Below are positions 63,142 to 64,000 of a stretch of 64,000 nt of DNA, one piece after another. Made by a program: the position numbers and the translations under genes. Numbering within the stretch: the first letter of the stretch is position 1; each line of letters begins with the position of its first letter. The DNA comes from Phaeobacter sp. B1627 (GTDB lineage Bacteria > Pseudomonadota > Alphaproteobacteria > Rhodobacterales > Rhodobacteraceae). Below the pieces are notes generated by a model. The model saw nothing but the letters and a program-made list of their open reading frames with translations. It was not told the DNA's origin and searched no databases. The DNA lies in contig NZ_VCNK01000018.1 in NCBI RefSeq assembly GCF_006265095.1, positions 124,001 to 188,000 of the forward strand, in the 5' to 3' direction.

Positions 63142-64000
63142 ATGAAGTTCCTGACTGCTGCCGCCACTGCGCTGGCGCTGACCGTGACCGCTGGCACCGC
63201 ATCGGCCGACGCCTGCGACGAAGGTGAAATCGTTGTCAAGTTCAGCCACGTCACCAACACCGACAAACACCCCAAAGGCATCGCTGCGTCGCTGCTGGAA
63301 CAGCGGGTCAATGATGAGATGAACGGCACAATGTGCATGGTCGTCTATCCGAACTCCACCTTGTACGATGACAACAAGGTGCTCGAGGCGATGCTGCAGG
63401 GCGATGTCCAGCTGGCCGCGCCGTCGCTGTCCAAGTTCGAAAAATTCACCAAGCAATTCCGCCTTTTTGACCTGCCGTTCATGTTCAAGAACATCGACGC
63501 CGTGGATGCGTTTCAGGCATCGAGCGACGGTCAGGCGATGCTCGACAGCATGCAGCGCCGTGGCCTGCAGGGGCTTGGGTATTGGCACAACGGCATGAAG
63601 CAGATGTCGGCCAACAAGCCGCTGGTTCTGCCCACCGATGCCAACGGTCTGAAATTCCGCGTACAGTCATCCGACGTTCTCGTGGCTCAGATGGAAGCCA
63701 TCGGCGGATCGCCCCAGAAAATGGCGTTTTCCGAGGTCTACGGCGCCCTGCAACAGGGTGTTGTCGATGGTCAGGAAAACACCTGGTCCAACATCTATGG
63801 CCGCAAGTTCTTTGAAGTGCAGGACGGTGTGACCGAAACAAACCACGGTGCGCTGGACTATCTGGTCGTGGCCTCGGTGGATTGGCTCGACAGCCTGGAT
63901 CCGGCGGTCCGGGATCAGTTCATGACCATCATGCATGAGGTCACCAATACCCGCAACTCCGAGTCCTCCAAGGTGAACAATGCCGCCAAAGAGGCGATTA
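63142..64000 (+). CDS. dctP: TRAP transporter C4-dicarboxylate binding protein, partial
   Basis: The first 286 codons are visible; the rest is past the right edge. Signal peptide MKFLTAAATALALTVTAGTA, then KFSHVTNTDKHPKG, the DctP signature LPFMFKNIDAVDAF, and FSEVYGALQQGVVDGQENTW with the ligand-binding Arg in LKFRVQSSD. Periplasmic receptor for malate, succinate or fumarate; dctQ and dctM are expected downstream. GGGAGGA precedes the ATG. Probably controlled by DctB/DctD from the two sites upstream. Confidence 0.95.
   Translation, partial: MKFLTAAATALALTVTAGTASADACDEGEIVVKFSHVTNTDKHPKGIAASLLEQRVNDEMNGTMCMVVYPNSTLYDDNKVLEAMLQGDVQLAAPSLSKFEKFTKQFRLFDLPFMFKNIDAVDAFQASSDGQAMLDSMQRRGLQGLGYWHNGMKQMSANKPLVLPTDANGLKFRVQSSDVLVAQMEAIGGSPQKMAFSEVYGALQQGVVDGQENTWSNIYGRKFFEVQDGVTETNHGALDYLVVASVDWLDSLDPAVRDQFMTIMHEVTNTRNSESSKVNNAAKEAI

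Overview
The window is about 63% G+C with dense, often 4-bp-overlapping operons. It looks like a chromosome segment of a Rhodobacterales (Roseobacter-group) alphaproteobacterium. The evidence is the gene neighbourhoods (surE-pcm-nlpD, radA-cvpA-purF, alr-mlaE-mlaF, coxSLM), a TRAP-type dct locus, DUF2849/DUF934 beside cysI/cysH, and intergenic repeat families of the kind I recall from that order. The genus cannot be fixed from sequence alone.

1-16.3 kb is a complete siderophore locus. It holds two FecCD permeases (one running off the left edge), a periplasmic binding protein, a TonB-dependent receptor, a one-module NRPS (C*-A-PCP-TE) with an MbtH-like partner, a MATE exporter, a PLP enzyme of the Cys/Met family, a Fes/IroE-type esterase, an IucB/AlcB-type N-acyltransferase, an ornithine/lysine N-monooxygenase and an ECF sigma factor. 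The enzyme set resembles rhizobial vicibactin biosynthesis (VbsS/VbsO/VbsA plus RpoI). Three transcription units share a precisely spaced motif, GTGAATT-N15-CGTYTY, which I propose is the promoter of the local sigma factor.

16.4-35.1 kb is housekeeping: a DUF815 ATPase, nlpD-pcm-surE, an SDR, two small uncharacterised genes, purF, a Hint-domain protein, cvpA, radA, a PqiA-like protein with mlaF-mlaE-alr, dnaB, pyrE and pyrC. 35.2-41.5 kb is an accessory block on the minus strand with three related DxDEF glycosyltransferases (one fused to an N-terminal sulfotransferase-like domain), a PAPS-type sulfotransferase and an unknown protein. It probably decorates a surface glycan or lipid.

41.7-50.3 kb is a form II (AYRGAGR) carbon-monoxide-dehydrogenase-type molybdenum hydroxylase locus: coxD, coxE, an XdhC-family gene, a molybdopterin-binding protein, then coxS-coxL-coxM. 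50.4-52.6 kb carries a small soluble MCP-like protein, infC (apparent ATA start) and a membrane-anchored acidic protein. 53.0-58.5 kb is assimilatory sulfate reduction (cobA, DUF2849, cysI, cysH, DUF934) with fpr nearby and a divergent Lrp/AsnC regulator. 58.7-64 kb has a cytochrome P450 and then dctB-dctD-dctP. That DctD has lost its Walker A and GAFTGA motifs, while two near-perfect DctD-like palindromes remain upstream of dctP.

The intergenic DNA contains several 12-15-bp tandem repeats of unrelated sequence and two dispersed hairpin-bearing repeat families.
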